64,000 bases of DNA from Ascoidea asiatica (GCA_001600695.1 BCKQ01000002.1:2351351-2415350); one strand, 5' to 3'; shown: positions 18,704 through 29,574, counted from the first letter of the stretch. Numbers and translations: made by a program. The notes: generated by a model not told the origin, from the letters alone.

Positions 18704-21005
18704 TCAATCAGATCCAAATTTTTTTGCATTAGATGATTTTGAGCTTGATCATCTCTTTGACAATGAAAACAACGATCATAACCCTGTTGACAATATTGAA
18801 CCTAATATAAATGATGAGAACACACCAGTTATTACCGAGGATATGCTTGAAATAGTAAATAATAGGCCAAGTTCAGCGGATCAAGAATTAGAAGTAGGAA
18901 ATAATGAAAATACAGGAAGTGGAGATGATCTAGTTGAAGATTTTTCATTTTCATTATTAGATTTATTTGAGGTCAAAGAAACGTTAGAACAACTATCAGA
19001 TATTCCCAATACTCCACAAAGTAATCAATCAAACAGAAATTCATCTGCCAATAATAGTAGTGAAGGATCAAGCGGGGCTCCATTAGATAATGAACAAGCA
19101 TTTCCAATCCACGATTCAAATAACCAAATAAAAAATCAAATACCAGACTTTCCTGGTAGTTTCCAGAATAACCAATCAAACAGAAATTTATCTGCCAATA
19201 ATAGTAGTGATGGATCAGGTGGTGCTCCATTAGATAATGAACAAGCATTTCCAATCCACCATCTAAATAACCAACTAGAAATTAATCAACCTAATCAAAC
19301 GATGAATGTTGTTTTAAACAATACTTCAGTTCAACAACAAACAAATCAAGGGATTAGTTATAGTATTCAATTATCCAGAATAGATTCATTGGATAATGAT
19401 GCAGATGATGAATCAAACATGGTTGCATTAAATGAAGAACATCTTGATTATCGCAACACAAATAACCAACAAAACAATAATTTAGCTATCAATAATCCTG
19501 TTTCTAATAATCAATTTAATATAAATCCATTTGATCAAGGAACAATAAGTCAATCAGCTAATGATCAAACTGGTTATCAAACAGTGACAACCCAATTGGT
19601 TTATAATTCAATAGATAATATTAATATAATGAATACTAGTCAATCAAACAATAATCCAATAGGAACTAATTTTGCAGGAAACAATTTTGCAGGAAACAAT
19701 TTTGCAGGAAACAATTTCGCAGGAACTAGTTTAACAGGAAATACTTCAGCAGGAACTAATTTTGCAGGAAATAGTTTAACAGGAAATAATCTAGCAGGAA
19801 ATAATCTAACAGGAAATAGTTCAGCAGGAAATAATTTATCAGGAACCAATTTTGCAGGAGCTAATTTAGCAGGAATTAATTTTGTAGGAACTAGTTTAGC
19901 AGGAAATAGTTCAGCAGGAACTAATTTTGCAGGAAATAGTTCAGCAGGAGCTAATTTAGTAGGAAATAATTTAACAGGAAATAATTTTGCAGGAAACAAT
20001 TTTGCAGGAGCTAATTTTGCAGGAACTAATCTAATAAGAAATAGTTTAGCAGGAACTAATTTAACAGGAACTAATTTAACAGGAACTAATTTAACAGGAA
20101 TTAATTTAACAGGAACTAACTTCGTAGGAACTAGTTTAACAGGAAATACTTCAGCAGGAACTAATTTAACAGGAAATAATTTTGCAGGAGCTAGTTTAAC
20201 AGGAAATAACTTAATAGGAAATAATTTAACAGGAATTAATTTGGTAGGAAGTAATTTAACAGGGAATAATTTTGCAGGAAGTAATTTAACAGGAAATAGT
20301 TCAGCAGGAACTAATGTTGCAGGAAATAATCCCCCGGGTTATAATTCACTTAACTCAACAACATTTGGAAACTTTTATCAGATATCTGGTAATATATTAC
20401 CCAGTAGTATAATACGCAGTGGTAATACGAACTTTCAAAGACAAATAAATCCAATTCCAACTATTCCTCTTGTTAATTTTTATACAGCAGCTGAAATTTT
20501 ACGGTTAGAAAACATAAAGAAAGAAGAAGAATTAAGAAAAAAATTAGAGATAATAACAAAAAAAAGTAGTAAACCTTATAGATGTTGTCCTGACTCTGGA
20601 GATATTCAAGATGAATTAGAATTACTTCTCCATTTAGATAAATGTATTTATAAAAGAAATCACAGATATTTTTGTTCAGATAAAACATGTTTTAGAAGCT
20701 TGTTTGGATTTACTCAATCATCAGATACTACCAGACATAAAAATGAAGTTCATATTATTCGTGCAAACAAAATGGCAGAAAAAGCTAAAAGAGAAGCACA
20801 TCAAAGAAATCTTCAAAATCAAGAAGGTCAGAGTAAAAACTTACGTAATAGAATTAATGAAAATGACTTTCTAGAATGTGAATATTGTGGTATTATGTTG
20901 AGTAGAATATATTCACTTACTAGACATTACGCAAAATGCAAAAAAAAAAAAGAAGCTGATAAAGATAATTCTCAAGCTGATAAAGATAATTCTCATGTTG
21001 ACTGA
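18657..21005 (+). CDS. Zinc-finger protein with 44 pentapeptide repeats
   Basis: A 782-aa protein of unknown role. Residues 1-15 (MSFSNNNEPFDEYSK) are identical to the gene at 29862-30656. An acidic Asn-rich N-terminal part carries a tandem duplication of a 35-aa unit (NQSNRN..SANNSS..GAPLDNEQAF) at residues 123-157 and 172-206. Residues 336-555 are 44 uninterrupted five-residue units of consensus G-[TN]-[NS]-[LF]-[TA], the [AT]-N-[LF]-x-G phase expected of a pentapeptide-repeat beta helix. The C-terminal part is a zinc-finger module: CC...H-x3-C, then C-x4-C-x15-H-x4-H (FCSDKTCFR...TTRHKNEVH), a basic linker, and a third finger, C-x2-C-x12-H-x3-C (CEYCGIMLSRIYSLTRHYAKC region). A short ADKDNSQ repeat ends it. 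DNA binding is an inference. The start is shared by both copies. Confidence 0.85.
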   Translation: MSFSNNNEPFDEYSKNQSDPNFFALDDFELDHLFDNENNDHNPVDNIEPNINDENTPVITEDMLEIVNNRPSSADQELEVGNNENTGSGDDLVEDFSFSLLDLFEVKETLEQLSDIPNTPQSNQSNRNSSANNSSEGSSGAPLDNEQAFPIHDSNNQIKNQIPDFPGSFQNNQSNRNLSANNSSDGSGGAPLDNEQAFPIHHLNNQLEINQPNQTMNVVLNNTSVQQQTNQGISYSIQLSRIDSLDNDADDESNMVALNEEHLDYRNTNNQQNNNLAINNPVSNNQFNINPFDQGTISQSANDQTGYQTVTTQLVYNSIDNINIMNTSQSNNNPIGTNFAGNNFAGNNFAGNNFAGTSLTGNTSAGTNFAGNSLTGNNLAGNNLTGNSSAGNNLSGTNFAGANLAGINFVGTSLAGNSSAGTNFAGNSSAGANLVGNNLTGNNFAGNNFAGANFAGTNLIRNSLAGTNLTGTNLTGTNLTGINLTGTNFVGTSLTGNTSAGTNLTGNNFAGASLTGNNLIGNNLTGINLVGSNLTGNNFAGSNLTGNSSAGTNVAGNNPPGYNSLNSTTFGNFYQISGNILPSSIIRSGNTNFQRQINPIPTIPLVNFYTAAEILRLENIKKEEELRKKLEIITKKSSKPYRCCPDSGDIQDELELLLHLDKCIYKRNHRYFCSDKTCFRSLFGFTQSSDTTRHKNEVHIIRANKMAEKAKREAHQRNLQNQEGQSKNLRNRINENDFLECEYCGIMLSRIYSLTRHYAKCKKKKEADKDNSQADKDNSHVD
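19023..19274 (+). repeat. 147-bp-period tandem duplication inside the zinc-finger gene
   Basis: Two in-frame copies of a 105-bp unit (19023-19127 and 19170-19274) encode nearly the same 35 residues. Differences are few (for example GAAGGATCAAGC versus GATGGATCAGGT), so the duplication is fairly recent. Confidence 0.85.
19662..20321 (+). repeat. 15-bp tandem array, 44 copies, encoding pentapeptide repeats
   Basis: A continuous array of 15-bp units of the type GGAACTAATTTAACA / GGAAATAATTTTGCA, without frame break. Neighbouring units differ at codons 2 to 5, while the GGA codon is nearly constant; one unit has AGA. Some units replace the central Leu/Phe by Ser (GNSSA, GNTSA). Confidence 0.95.
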
Positions 21006-21868
21006 GTGAAATGAATAATCTAACACCTTTTGTCTGTTCTTTGAAACCTGTTGATTAATTGCTTGCTGAGTTTTAATCTATTCACTACTAAATAGTTGAT
21101 GCAGGAGAAGCTCCTTAGGTTCCTTAGCTTCCCTAACCATGAACCCCATTAATAGTTTTTTGATTCCTTCTCTAAATAGTCTTTTTTTTATTAGTTTTCT
21201 AAATAGATTTGTAATTGTAACTTTAATATAAAAAAACATTAAAAATTTTGAGTAACTGCTATTGTAATAACTGTAATTGTAGAATGTAATTCTCAAGGTT
21301 TATTGTTATTGTTTATTTCGGTTTTTATTCCCCAACCAGCAGCATGGATTCATTGCAATCAGAGACCAATTATATGGAACATGTTTCCATGCATACATAC
21401 TTTATTTAATGTGCTTGGATGTATATTGATGTTTAAAAGCGTTAGGTGTCACACCCCTGCATATATTGCTTTTGAAAAAATGCACGTGCGTATTTTATTG
21501 ATTATGTAACAATTCTCCGGTGCTGACTCATCTTTTCTGGCTTTTGGTTTGTGGTGAGCATGTGAAAGAAAAGAAGGAAAAGAAGGAAGAGAAAAGAAAA
21601 AGGACCCAACGCCGCCAGAGCCCAATGAATTCAAACTCCAGCAATAAAAGTAAAAGTACCTTTATTTCACTTTAATCAATTAAATAATTCAATCAAATAT
21701 CCAATATCAAATATCAAATATTAATAATATAACTGAATATATTCTTATAAAAGGTTTCAATTCATTCATAATCTTGATTCAGAATCTTTTCTTTTCAATT
21801 CTGTTTTAATATATTATTTACTGCTTTTATTATATCCATGATAATGCTCAATCAATTTTAATCTAAGA
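21006..21868. other. Intergenic, zinc-finger gene to F-box gene
   Basis: 863 bp. About 21310-21640 is G+C-richer, contains a CACGTG E-box (21483-21488) and has only small frames on both strands without homology. The last 200 bp are A+T-rich promoter of the F-box gene. No RNA gene is recognised. Confidence 0.4.
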
Positions 21869-21932
21869 ATGATTAATTCAACAATAAGTAAATCATCTTC
21901 AAATATATCCCTTAATACATCTCATATAATCA

Positions 21933-22013
<81 letters not shown>

Positions 22014-24406
22014 GTATTTTCAATTCAGAAAATCAATTTCAAAATAAATATCAATATGATTATTCTTATGAATTTAATTGTAATTATAAATTAAATTCAA
22101 ATTTAACATTAGATTCAAAAAGAATCTCAATTTTAAATTTACCAAATGAATTAATTATAAAAATTTTATTAAATTTGAATAAAAATATATTAATTAAAAA
22201 AATTCAATTTTTAAATAAATTCTTCAATGATTTATCAAATGATTTAATTTATAATAAAATTTATATTAATGATTATAAAATTAAAAAATTTTCTTTAAAT
22301 AATATTTATAATAACCCATTTAATAATATTCATAATAATTGGACTTGTTTAAAAAATGATTATCAATTTTCTGATACTTATTTTTTTACTTCTTTTTTAC
22401 CTTTAAAATCTGATATAATCTCAACTTTAAAAAAAATTGAAAATAATAATAATAATATAACAACAACATCAAATTCTTCAATATTATCAAAATCATTATC
22501 AAATAAAAATAAATTGTACTTTTATAATATTAAAAGAATCTTAAATTTCATAAATTCATTAAATAAATTAATCAAATCAATTAATAATTTAAAAAATTTA
22601 AATAGAATCAATTATATATTCTTAGATTGGAATTTTAATTCATTATCTGATGAATCTGATTTATATATTATGAATTTAATTTATAATAATTTCATAAAAC
22701 CATTAAATAAATCAAATTTCAAATCTATTTTTAAATCAAATAATTCTCATTACATTCATTTTAAATTTAAAAATTCAATTATTCAAAAATCATTTATAAA
22801 ATTCTTATCAACAAAAAAATTGAATAATTTTGATTATTATAATAATTTCTTAGAATTAAAATATACTAATGATTATTATATTTGGGATGTTAATTTCAAT
22901 TCTTTAAATTTAAAAAAACTATTATCAAATTCAAAAATGATCAATGATAATAATGATAATAATAATAATAATAATAATAATATTAGTAATAATTCTTATA
23001 ATAAAAATGATTACTCAGGCTTATATTTCAATAAGTTTAAAAAAAAAATATTATCAAATTCAAATAATATAAATAAAATTGATTTACATTTTTTTAATTC
23101 TAAAAATTTCATGCCAAATATTTCATTTTTGATTAAAGTTTTATCTTTTTTAATTCCCTCTAATAATGTTAATGATACAGATTATAATAATAATAATGTT
23201 ATTTTTCCAAATTTAATTGAATTAAATATTTCTATAGATTTTGATAATCCTTTAGATTTTATAAATAATTCAATTTCAATAAAATTCTTTAAAATGTTTA
23301 TAAATTTAAATAATTTAAAAAATTTAAATATTAGCCAATGGTGTTATCATTATGTCAATTGTAATTGTACTCAAAATTGGTTAAATTTTATAAAAAATTT
23401 GAAATTAAATTATAATATAAATTTTTCAAATTTAGAAAAAATTTCCTTAATAAATTTACCAATTTCAAATTTTAATATTTTATCAGAAGTTTATGAATTT
23501 TTATTTAATTTAAAAAATTTAAAGATTTTAAAATTAAATTATAAAGATTTGAATAATCATTATACAAATTTAAATTCATTCAATTCAAATTTAAATTTAA
23601 ATAAAGAATTGCTATTTCAACAGTTTCAAACAGTTTCAAATATTTCAAATAATTTAAATATCTCAAATTTAATTTATATTGACTTAACATTTGATTTCTA
23701 TAAAATTTTATTAAAAGAATTATTTTCTTATCATAAAGTTTCTAATGAGGAAAATAATAATTTAATTAATCTAAATAATAATAGTTTCAATCAAATGAAA
23801 TGTAATTGTAAATATTGTTCATATTTCAATAATGGTTTTTTGAAAATATTAAATTCATTATTAAGAAGAAATAGATCATTATTACCTAATTTATGCACAT
23901 TTATTTTGGGAGTATTAAGTAACTTAAAAAATAACTTTAGAACAAATAATTTATCAAACTTATCAAATTTCTTAGAATTTCCAACTGTCGATTTGACTTT
24001 GGATGTAATTAGTTTCAAGAAAGCCAATTTAAGTAATTTTTATAAAAATAATAATTCCAATATCAATAGAAATAGAAATTTTCTCAAAGAAGAAATTTTG
24101 ATTAAAGAATTGAATAGAAAACTTGATGTGAATTTAATTTTAAAATGTTATTCTCATTCAATTTCTTATAAACCAATTATAAATAAATTAATAAGTAAAG
24201 CACCAAATTTAATGATTTTAGTTATTGATGATTTACCATTAATTATTGATAGAAAGAAACAAATTAATGAATTTAACTTTGATGTTTTATTTAAATTCAA
24301 AAATTATGATGAATGGGAGACTTTAGATTTATCTGATATTCATTCTGATGATTTCAAAAATCAAATTGAATCCTTATACTCCAATATAAAGCCTAACTCT
24401 CTTTGA
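21869..24406 (+). CDS. F-box-like protein with Leu-rich C-terminal region
   Basis: An 845-aa, very Asn-rich protein. After an N-terminal run of about 25 Asn, residues about 90-135 fit an F-box: ILNLPNELIIKILLNLNK, a hydrophobic helix and a LSNDLIYNKIYI end. An F-box would bind Skp1 and make the protein a substrate receptor of an SCF ubiquitin ligase. The remaining 700 residues have regular Leu/Ile/Asn stretches (NLNNLKNLNISQW, NLKNLKILKLNY) that look like irregular leucine-rich repeats, the common partner of yeast F-boxes. A CNCKYCSYF motif sits at about residue 643. Target and yeast orthologue are not identified. Confidence 0.7.
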
Positions 24407-25488
24407 TCAATTTTCAAATTGATTTTTATGTTACCTTTTTTTTTACATTTTTTTTTATTGATTTCATATGATTTCAATCCTCATTTTTTCATTTTTTATT
24501 AATTTCATTTACTTCAAATCAAAACCCGTACATTTTCTTGTTTTTCAATTTCAATTTCATTAAACTTTTCAACTTTATTTTACATTTTCATTTTCATTTA
24601 CTTTTTTTTTTATCTTTATGGTTGGTCAAGCAAAGGTCTTTTTTTATCAAGTTTTTCAAATTCACCTTTTGGAAGTAGCATATTTCGATGGATATTTTAA
24701 CTTTCACTTTAATACTATAAAAACAATTTTTTATGTTTTATGAATACATTTTATATGATTTATATTTGACTTGCATCGTGAATTTTATTTGTTTAAGCCC
24801 ACAGAAAGCTTATCTTTGTGGTCAAACTCCAGTTGCTGTTCCGTGACGCAGGGCCGCGCATAAGGAAAAGCTGGATCAGAACCCTGAAGATTCTTTTGAA
24901 GTGTCAATTTTTTGTTTTATTCAATTCACTGAGTAATTATTTACTTTCCAGTTTCCTGATTTCAATTGAGGTTTGGTTTGAAAACTCACAATTACAATAA
25001 TGGAAATTTAAATCATAAGCTTGACGTTAATATTTTACAATTTTGTTTTTATAAAATCTAGATTATTTTTGAGGTATATAACAAACAATCAGAGAATAAG
25101 CTTGAATATATCTCATCAGGTATTCTGAGACATATATAGATCTAACTAGTGTTTAGACGTTCTCAGCTCTTGTTTAATTCGTTTATCTCTAATATTGTTT
25201 TCCTGTTAGTCAAAAGGTTGTATTTAGATTGGTACATTTAGTAATACTTTTCAACTTTTCAACGAAATGCCAACTTTTTTTCTAAAATTCATCAAGCTTC
25301 CAGTTTACTCGCAACAAAAAAATGCAGTTTATCGGTAATTATTTCTTTTAATAATTTGATCATCTTTTTCTAAAATGAATTAAAAGTACTAGTACTTTAT
25401 CTTAAAAACAATTGGAATTTTCATTAATTAACTATTTATAATTAATTATGAAAAAATATAATATACTTTGTTGAAAGGAGAATTTGAA
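24407..25488. other. Intergenic between convergent F-box and KCH1 genes
   Basis: 1082 bp lying 3' of both genes. It starts with a long T-rich tract (24420-24615), has a small G+C-richer patch around 24805-24890, and is otherwise A+T-rich. No gene or RNA is recognised. The length is unusual for a tail-to-tail spacer, so an unrecognised RNA gene or relic is possible. Confidence 0.35.
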
Positions 25489-27000
25489 TCATCGTTTCAT
25501 ATTACGTAATTGATCATAATTTTCATTTAATAAGATTTGATTTCTTGTAACATAAGTTGCTTCTCTGATTTTAGTTGAATTTGATTTTTTTAAATCTATT
25601 ACACCCATTTCTAAATTTAAATTATTACCTAAACTATTTCTTAATTTATATTTACTTATATGATGATTTGTTGATGGAATTAATAATGAATCTCTTATAG
25701 TTGAATCCAATAAACTATCATTACTCTTCATAGGTTGTAAATCATTAGAATTATTTGAATATGACGTAGATATATTATCTAATTGGAATATATTATTATT
25801 AATCTCATTATTGTTATTATTATTGATAGTATTAGAACTATTATTATTAAGTTTAAATATTGAATTTTTATTTGGATTTGTTATTGGAGAATATGAAGGT
25901 TGTTTTGAAGAATTATAACCGGTATATATTGCAGATAAAGCAGATTGAGGAGGTTGAATTGGATCGTTGAAAGAATGAGATGAAAGATTCAAACTTGAAT
26001 TATTATAAAAATCAGAATTTGTATCAAATGAATTAATACTTTTATTACCGGAATATTCTTTTGAAATTAAATTATTTTGACTATTATAATTATTATTATT
26101 ATCGAAATTCAAAATTGGTAAAGTTGGAGCCATACCTAATCTTGAATTTTCTAATTGAACTTGAATTAAAGATTTATTATGATAATCTCTTGATAATTGA
26201 TTAACTTTATCATTAACATTAACACATATAAATTGTTTTAAAGAATATGTTTTACCATTATCTTTAAATACTTTTAATCTATTATAAACATAAAAAAGAA
26301 ATAATAAACAAGCTATGATAAATTCAGTTATAAAATAAATCCAAATTAAAATTGAAAGACACATTACAGTTAAAACAAAAGCATATTTTTCATTTTCTTT
26401 TAAACCTGATTTAATTAAATTTTTAAAAGTATCAATAAAAGTTCTACCATTATCAGATTTTAAAATTGAAATTAAAGTTAAAGTATTTATAATTTGTCTT
26501 GGAGTATCAGCAAAAATTAATTTTATTGAACCTTTAAAAGTAAAATAACAAAAAAAAGCAGATTTATCGAAAAAACCTTTTTTGGGATAAATTTCATTAT
26601 AAACGCAAAAATATTTATAAGATTTTAAAGACCAAATAAATCTTGAGATTGAATTAATATAAGTTAAAGAAATATTTCTTGTATGATAAGTTTTTATACC
26701 AATAATCCATTCATAAATTAATAAAATTATTGAAAGTAAAATACAACCAGAAAATAACCATCTTGAAACTTGAAAAGGTATTGAAGGTTGAATTTGATCA
26801 TTTGTCCATTTATTAAAGCCTAATAATTGAATACAAGTATAAATATCAGAAGCAAATAAAGCAGTTTTCATAATATATACAAGCCAAGTATATAATAAAG
26901 AAAGCAATGTTGATAATTTATAATTTTTAAATTGATTCAAATCTATTAAATCAAAAGTATTATTATCGATTTTCCATTCCCATGAATCTCTTCCAAACAT
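25489..27000 (-). CDS. KCH1: Kch1/Prm6-family potassium transporter
   Basis: A 503-aa plasma-membrane protein of the fungal Kch1 family, which mediates low-affinity K+ influx in the mating-pheromone and ER-stress response, upstream of Ca2+ channel activation. Conserved blocks match S. cerevisiae Kch1 closely: FASDIYTCIQLLGFNKW, RWLFSGCILLSIILL, TRNISLTYINSISR, YKYFCVYNEI, IKLIFADTPRQIINTLTL and YSLKQFICVNVND. There are about four to five hydrophobic segments before residue 245. The C-terminal half (about 270-503) is a cytosolic Asn/Ser-rich tail. The start ATG gives the family's short MFGRDSWEWKI opening. Confidence 0.93.
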   Translation of the reverse strand: MFGRDSWEWKIDNNTFDLIDLNQFKNYKLSTLLSLLYTWLVYIMKTALFASDIYTCIQLLGFNKWTNDQIQPSIPFQVSRWLFSGCILLSIILLIYEWIIGIKTYHTRNISLTYINSISRFIWSLKSYKYFCVYNEIYPKKGFFDKSAFFCYFTFKGSIKLIFADTPRQIINTLTLISILKSDNGRTFIDTFKNLIKSGLKENEKYAFVLTVMCLSILIWIYFITEFIIACLLFLFYVYNRLKVFKDNGKTYSLKQFICVNVNDKVNQLSRDYHNKSLIQVQLENSRLGMAPTLPILNFDNNNNYNSQNNLISKEYSGNKSINSFDTNSDFYNNSSLNLSSHSFNDPIQPPQSALSAIYTGYNSSKQPSYSPITNPNKNSIFKLNNNSSNTINNNNNNEINNNIFQLDNISTSYSNNSNDLQPMKSNDSLLDSTIRDSLLIPSTNHHISKYKLRNSLGNNLNLEMGVIDLKKSNSTKIREATYVTRNQILLNENYDQLRNMKR

Positions 27001-28002
27001 CTTTATTGAGTATTATTGTTTTTTTATTATATGAATGTGAATTTGAACGTGAATAAAAATATGAATAAGAACGTATATAAGAATTTGGATAAGAATAAGA
27101 AGAATATAAAAAGGAGGATAAAATATTAAATGAAGAGTAGTGAAATCCTATAATATTCTTATTATATTACTATTGTGTTAATATGATGATTTGTATAAAT
27201 AAAGAAAATATACATAAAAGTTTTCGAATACAAATATATGACTTGTGGGTTATTATTTATAATATCATTTCATTCATTAACACAACTAAAAATGGAATAT
27301 TATTTAATTTCTAATTGATTGAAAAAATATCAAAAATATGATGAATACGTTTTTGTTCATTTGTCGATCTGAACTTTTGAAATAAATTATTTAAGACTCG
27401 AGTAAGTAAATGAGAAGAAGAAAATGATTTGGGAGATATAAATACTTTAGACAAAATTTGAATAATTATCCATTTAATAGGATTGAGAGAAGCAGTGCCA
27501 TTTTGTCAAATACTGTATTTTTTTTTTGCTAAATGTTACTGTTACTGTACTTTGTGGGTGGTGTTCCAGCTCCGTTTCAGAGGCCAAAACGTTACCAATC
27601 TCGAGGAAAGTCCCAAAAGGTTTTTTTCTGGTTTTCGGTGGTTTTTCGCCTGTCACTTGATCCACAAACCAGCCACAGATTGGGGGCCTGTACAAGATGG
27701 CAGCAGCATTGAGAAACTGGTAATGGCTGGTAGGGGCTGATGAGACTATTAATAGACTTTGTCAGCCTTTTTTTTTTACGACTGAGCTGCGCATCTGCTG
27801 TTTGATGCTGCACCGTTGAAGTCTATTTATTTTTAAACAACTACGCATTTTGCGCGTGTTACTTTACAATAAGAAATAAAAATACTATTAGTTAATAACA
27901 AGAATATTTCAATATTTATTCACTAGGTTTTAGCTATTTACTATGTATGCTAACTACAAATAATAATAGATTACTTGAAAGATTGGGATTTTATGATAGT
28001 TT
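27001..28002. other. Intergenic right of KCH1
   Basis: 1002 bp. The first 450 bp are the A+T-rich KCH1 promoter. About 27480-27860 is G+C-richer with overlapping frames of 73-85 codons on both strands that match nothing known; they are judged chance. The rest is the A+T-rich 3' flank of the small gene at 28003. No RNA gene is identified. Confidence 0.4.
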
Positions 28003-28422
28003 TTATTTATGAATATTGGCTTGATTTGGGTGAAATGAAGAACATTTTGCACAAGAATCATAATTATAAAGAGGAGCCTTGAAAGAGTAAACTTGATATG
28101 GGTAATATTTATCTTGATTGAAATGTTTTGGAATATATCTTGGAGGAATAGAATATGCTGAAATATAACAGGCTGGGATAAATCTTTCTGGAATGTATTT
28201 GTTCTGCTTTGGTAAAAAAAAAGCTGGAATATAATGTGATGGTGCATATGCAGCTTTAAAATGTTTTTCTGGAATAAATTCAGATAAACTAATATGATGT
28301 GGGATAAATTTAGGAAAAACCTCTTGTTTAATTAAAACTGTTTTTTTTTGGTAAGGGTTTCTCATTGAAGAAGCATTAGAATAGTTTGGAATATATTCAA
28401 ATCTAACATTTGGAGAAGTCAT
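28003..28422 (-). CDS. Small hypothetical protein with repeated (Y/F)IP motifs
   Basis: A 139-aa protein that I do not recognise. Its striking feature is a series of aromatic-Ile-Pro motifs at intervals of about 7-15 residues: EYIP, KFIP, EFIP, HYIP, KYIP, RFIP, YSIP and RYIP. They alternate with basic and aromatic residues. There is no signal peptide or membrane helix, and a CAKC motif lies near the C-terminus. The frame is open over its full length with an ATG, and the upstream DNA is A+T-rich with TATA-like segments at about 28564-28570. The regular motif spacing argues for a real gene, but no homologue is known to me. Confidence 0.55.
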   Translation of the reverse strand: MTSPNVRFEYIPNYSNASSMRNPYQKKTVLIKQEVFPKFIPHHISLSEFIPEKHFKAAYAPSHYIPAFFLPKQNKYIPERFIPACYISAYSIPPRYIPKHFNQDKYYPYQVYSFKAPLYNYDSCAKCSSFHPNQANIHK

Positions 28423-29106
28423 TTTTAAATGAATTGTAATTTTTTTAATTGGTTAATTGTTTTGGTTTTAATAATTGTGATATTTTGGATAATAATTATA
28501 ATAATTGTAATAATTAGAATAATTGGAATAAAATAATCAAAAAATTCACTTAACCATCCCATTTATATATTATTTTCCAAATCATATAAATTCTTATATT
28601 TCTAATTATTCTAAAATTTTAAAAGACAATAAAATTTCAAAAAAATTTGGATATTCAGAATTTTTGGAAAAGAATATTATTCTTTCCCCTGAAAATATGC
28701 TTTCTATCATATATCTAAATTAATATTTCTGGTTGAGTATATATATAAATGTGTGGATCTAAATTAAGGTTTAGGTCTTGGTGACAGGTTCAAACAAAAT
28801 TAAAAATAGCCAATAACCCGCAATACTGGCGTCAAGGCCGGATTCGCGGGTTTTCTTTCAGAAATTTTTACTGCCTCAACGCTTGCGAACCGTATTACGC
28901 AGGGTAACCTGAATTAGACTCTCATACAAAATTAATCAACTTTTTCAGTTATTGCCAGGACTGAAACCCAAATAAATAAAGTAACTTCAAATTTAGACTC
29001 AAGTGATTGAAAGAATCTTATAGATTATATATTTTAAATGAAAGCTAGTGATATTATATTAGTTTAAAACATTCAATTTAAAAATAGAAATTAAAATAAA
29101 AAAAAA
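28423..29106. promoter_or_regulatory. Divergent promoter region with a hairpin
   Basis: 684 bp between the small IP-motif gene and AIM11. A G+C-richer patch (about 28780-28925) contains a two-part hairpin: AACCCGC (28815-28821) pairs with GCGGGTT (28846-28852), and inside it CTGGC (28826-28830) pairs with GCCGG (28837-28841). A T-run follows. The rest is A+T-rich promoter DNA. Confidence 0.45.
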
Positions 29107-29574
29107 ATGGAATCTATTCAATCTGGATTCACTTCTTTTTTTCAAAGAGATGTTCTAAAAGATGCCTCCCAAGAATATAAACAAAGAAGAAGAAAACAAA
29201 TGATGTTATTTTATGGTGCAACTACTGTAACAATTCTATGTTCAAGACTTGTTGTTCGAGGAATAAATTCAAGAAGATATATACCTAATTTATTTCAAGC
29301 TAATCATTTACCTCCTTCATTTTCTCCTTATAAAGAAGCTATATCTGCTGTTTCCTATGCATCTTTTTTAGCCACAAGTTCATTTTCAATGGCTATTTTT
29401 GGTGGATTTTGGATGTGGGATGTATCGAATTTAAAAGAATTTAGTATAAAAATGAAAAAGTTTGCTGGAGGTGAACTAAAAGAACAAAAATTAGCTATGG
29501 AACCGCTTGATGATATGACAAAACAGATTGAATCGTCAATTAATAGTCTATTAGAAGATGATAAAGCTGAATAA
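29107..29574 (+). CDS. AIM11: Aim11 mitochondrial membrane protein
   Basis: A 155-aa protein matching fungal Aim11 (Gep8). Conserved blocks are YKQRRRKQMMLFYGATTVT, RRYIPNLFQANHLPPSF, KEAISAVSYASFLATSSFSM and WDVSNLKEFSIKMKKFAGG. Two hydrophobic helices (about residues 31-50 and 80-102) suggest a small two-span membrane protein. In S. cerevisiae the protein is linked to mitochondrial inheritance and interacts genetically with prohibitins; its molecular role is unknown. Length agrees with the family (about 137 aa in S. cerevisiae). The first ATG, in an A-rich leader, is used. Confidence 0.88.
   Translation: MESIQSGFTSFFQRDVLKDASQEYKQRRRKQMMLFYGATTVTILCSRLVVRGINSRRYIPNLFQANHLPPSFSPYKEAISAVSYASFLATSSFSMAIFGGFWMWDVSNLKEFSIKMKKFAGGELKEQKLAMEPLDDMTKQIESSINSLLEDDKAE

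Noticed and set aside
19640-19999. 119-codon minus-strand frame of KLFPAKL-type repeats opposite the pentapeptide array
   Set aside because: An unavoidable shadow of the 15-bp repeat; no independent start region or family.
27738-27786. C/D snoRNA-like boxes (TGATGA and CTGA)
   Set aside because: Spacing is too short, there is no terminal stem and the C box lacks the purine.
27483-27813. Frames of 73-85 codons on both strands between KCH1 and the IP-motif gene
   Set aside because: Mutually overlapping, without homology, and explained by local G+C content.
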